In this document: one piece after another, positions 6,984 to 7,168 of the stretch | How positions within the stretch are numbered: position 1 is the stretch's first letter | How the letters are laid out: every line of letters starts with the position of its first letter | Origin: Phycisphaeraceae bacterium | GTDB lineage: Bacteria; Planctomycetota; Phycisphaerae; Phycisphaerales; Phycisphaeraceae | Assembly: GCA_016763955.1 (NCBI GenBank) | Contig: JAESSU010000282.1 | Coordinates: 1-7,168, forward strand | Direction: 5' to 3' | Length of the DNA: 7,168 bases | The notes under the pieces: model-generated | What the model saw: the letters and a program-made list of their open reading frames with translations, nothing else | Told to the model about the DNA's origin: nothing | Databases searched by the model: none | Made by a program: the position numbers and the translations under genes

Positions 6984-7003
6984 CGCAGACATACTTGTCT
7001 GCG
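6984..7003. other. Perfect 8-bp hairpin in the intergenic region
   Basis: CGCAGACA (6984-6991) and TGTCTGCG (6996-7003) form a perfect 8-bp stem around the loop TACT. No T-tract follows on the plus strand. It lies about 130 nt before the last gene and could be a dyad operator, a structured leader element or part of a mobile-element end. Confidence 0.35.
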
Positions 7004-7072
7004 CAGTGACGTTATGGTTGAAATGGCAATTCATCTATCAACCTGAGTTTCGTTTAAGCAAAGCAAAAAGCA

Positions 7073-7128
7073 GCCTCCAGCCGACAGAATTGTTAGAGAT
7101 CAAACTGACAACCTGTTGGCAAGGAGGC
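7073..7128 (+). promoter_or_regulatory. Long leader hairpin enclosing the ribosome binding site of the last gene
   Basis: Three stacked stems can form: GCCTCC (7073-7078) with GGAGGC (7123-7128), GCCGACAG (7080-7087) with CTGTTGGC (7113-7120, one G-U), and TTGTTAG (7090-7096) with CTGACAA (7105-7111, one G-U). Small internal loops separate them and an 8-nt loop closes the top, giving 21 pairs in 56 nt. The 3' arm contains most of the AAGGAGG (7121-7127) ribosome site that serves the ATG at 7134, so a transcript entering from upstream would hide it. Confidence 0.55.
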
Positions 7129-7133
7129 CACCG

Positions 7134-7168
7134 ATGGATTTTACCGCACTGTTCGTAGACGTGGACGA
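7134..7168 (+). CDS. N-terminus of a probable transposase (IS982-like), cut by window end
   Basis: Only 11 codons are visible (MDFTALFVDVD), ending in a partial codon beginning GA. A very strong ribosome site, AAGGAGG at 7121-7127, lies 6 nt upstream of the ATG. The opening resembles IS982-type DDE transposases, which often begin with an LFC-x-VDDFC-like stretch, but eleven residues are too few for a firm family call. The long hairpin over the ribosome site also fits an insertion-sequence gene, because several transposases use such a structure to block translation from outside transcripts. No terminal inverted repeat can be confirmed because the right end is outside the window. An unrelated gene with a chance similarity remains possible. 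Confidence 0.4.
   Translation, partial: MDFTALFVDVD

Larger units (their letters stand above)
6616..7133. other. Long intergenic region without a convincing gene
   Basis: This 518-nt stretch lies between the creatininase start and the start of the last gene. A 79-codon minus-strand frame (6651-6890) has no recognisable domain and covers the creatininase promoter candidate, so I do not call it. The region holds a near-direct repeat (6650-6678), small hairpins at 6763-6777 and 6984-7003, a nine-base A run (6814-6822), a CTGTCCCCC string (6940-6948) and the long hairpin before 7134. No tRNA or rRNA pattern is visible. Confidence 0.6.

Noticed and set aside
7073..7128. Integron attC-like recombination site
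   Set aside because: The long imperfect hairpin lacks the GTTRRRY/RYYYAAC core sites and no integron cassette layout is visible.
1..7168. CRISPR array, tRNA or rRNA genes
   Set aside because: No regularly spaced repeats and no cloverleaf or rRNA signature seen on reading both strands.

Overview
This window of about 7.2 kb reads as bacterial DNA of moderate GC content. The gene content (a planctomycete-style ExbD-like protein, a PhyH-type dioxygenase, a HemE-fold protein that is not HemE, a cupin-type AraC regulator and a creatininase-family hydrolase) best fits the PVC group, probably Planctomycetota or a relative. That placement rests on family distribution I remember, not on a marker gene.

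Layout. (1) 2-2863, plus strand: two envelope genes in tandem. The first is an ExbD/TolR-like protein with one N-terminal membrane helix and a long coiled coil. The second is an unrecognised 548-residue membrane-anchored protein with several beta-sandwich-like segments. A 105-nt gap holding a hairpin separates them. (2) 2906-4785, minus strand: a likely two-gene operon of PhyH-family Fe(II)/2-oxoglutarate dioxygenase and URO-D-fold protein, 38 nt apart. (3) 4946-5748, plus strand, divergent from that operon: an AraC-family regulator split by one frameshift. The 160-nt divergent spacer holds an inverted repeat overlapped by the -35 boxes of two back-to-back promoter candidates. (4) 5845-6615, minus strand: a creatininase-family gene with two compensating 1-nt frameshifts, converging on the AraC gene across a 10-bp hairpin. 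(5) 6616-7133: 518 nt without a convincing gene. (6) 7134 to the window end: the first 11 codons of a gene resembling an IS982-type transposase, whose ribosome binding site lies in the 3' arm of a long imperfect hairpin.

How the parts may work together. The AraC regulator is the obvious local controller of the dioxygenase/URO-D operon: it has a cupin sensing domain, divergent orientation and a shared operator-like spacer. The creatininase may belong to the same small-molecule catabolic set, but the substrate cannot be read from sequence. All three frameshifts lie within about 1.1 kb. Both creatininase indels lie at short G/C runs, and the AraC lesion can also be explained at one, so sequencing or assembly error must be weighed against real gene decay beside a mobile element. 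I do not see a clearly new, complete biological system. The most novel-looking items are the ExbD-like plus 548-residue pair and the hairpin masking the last gene's ribosome binding site.
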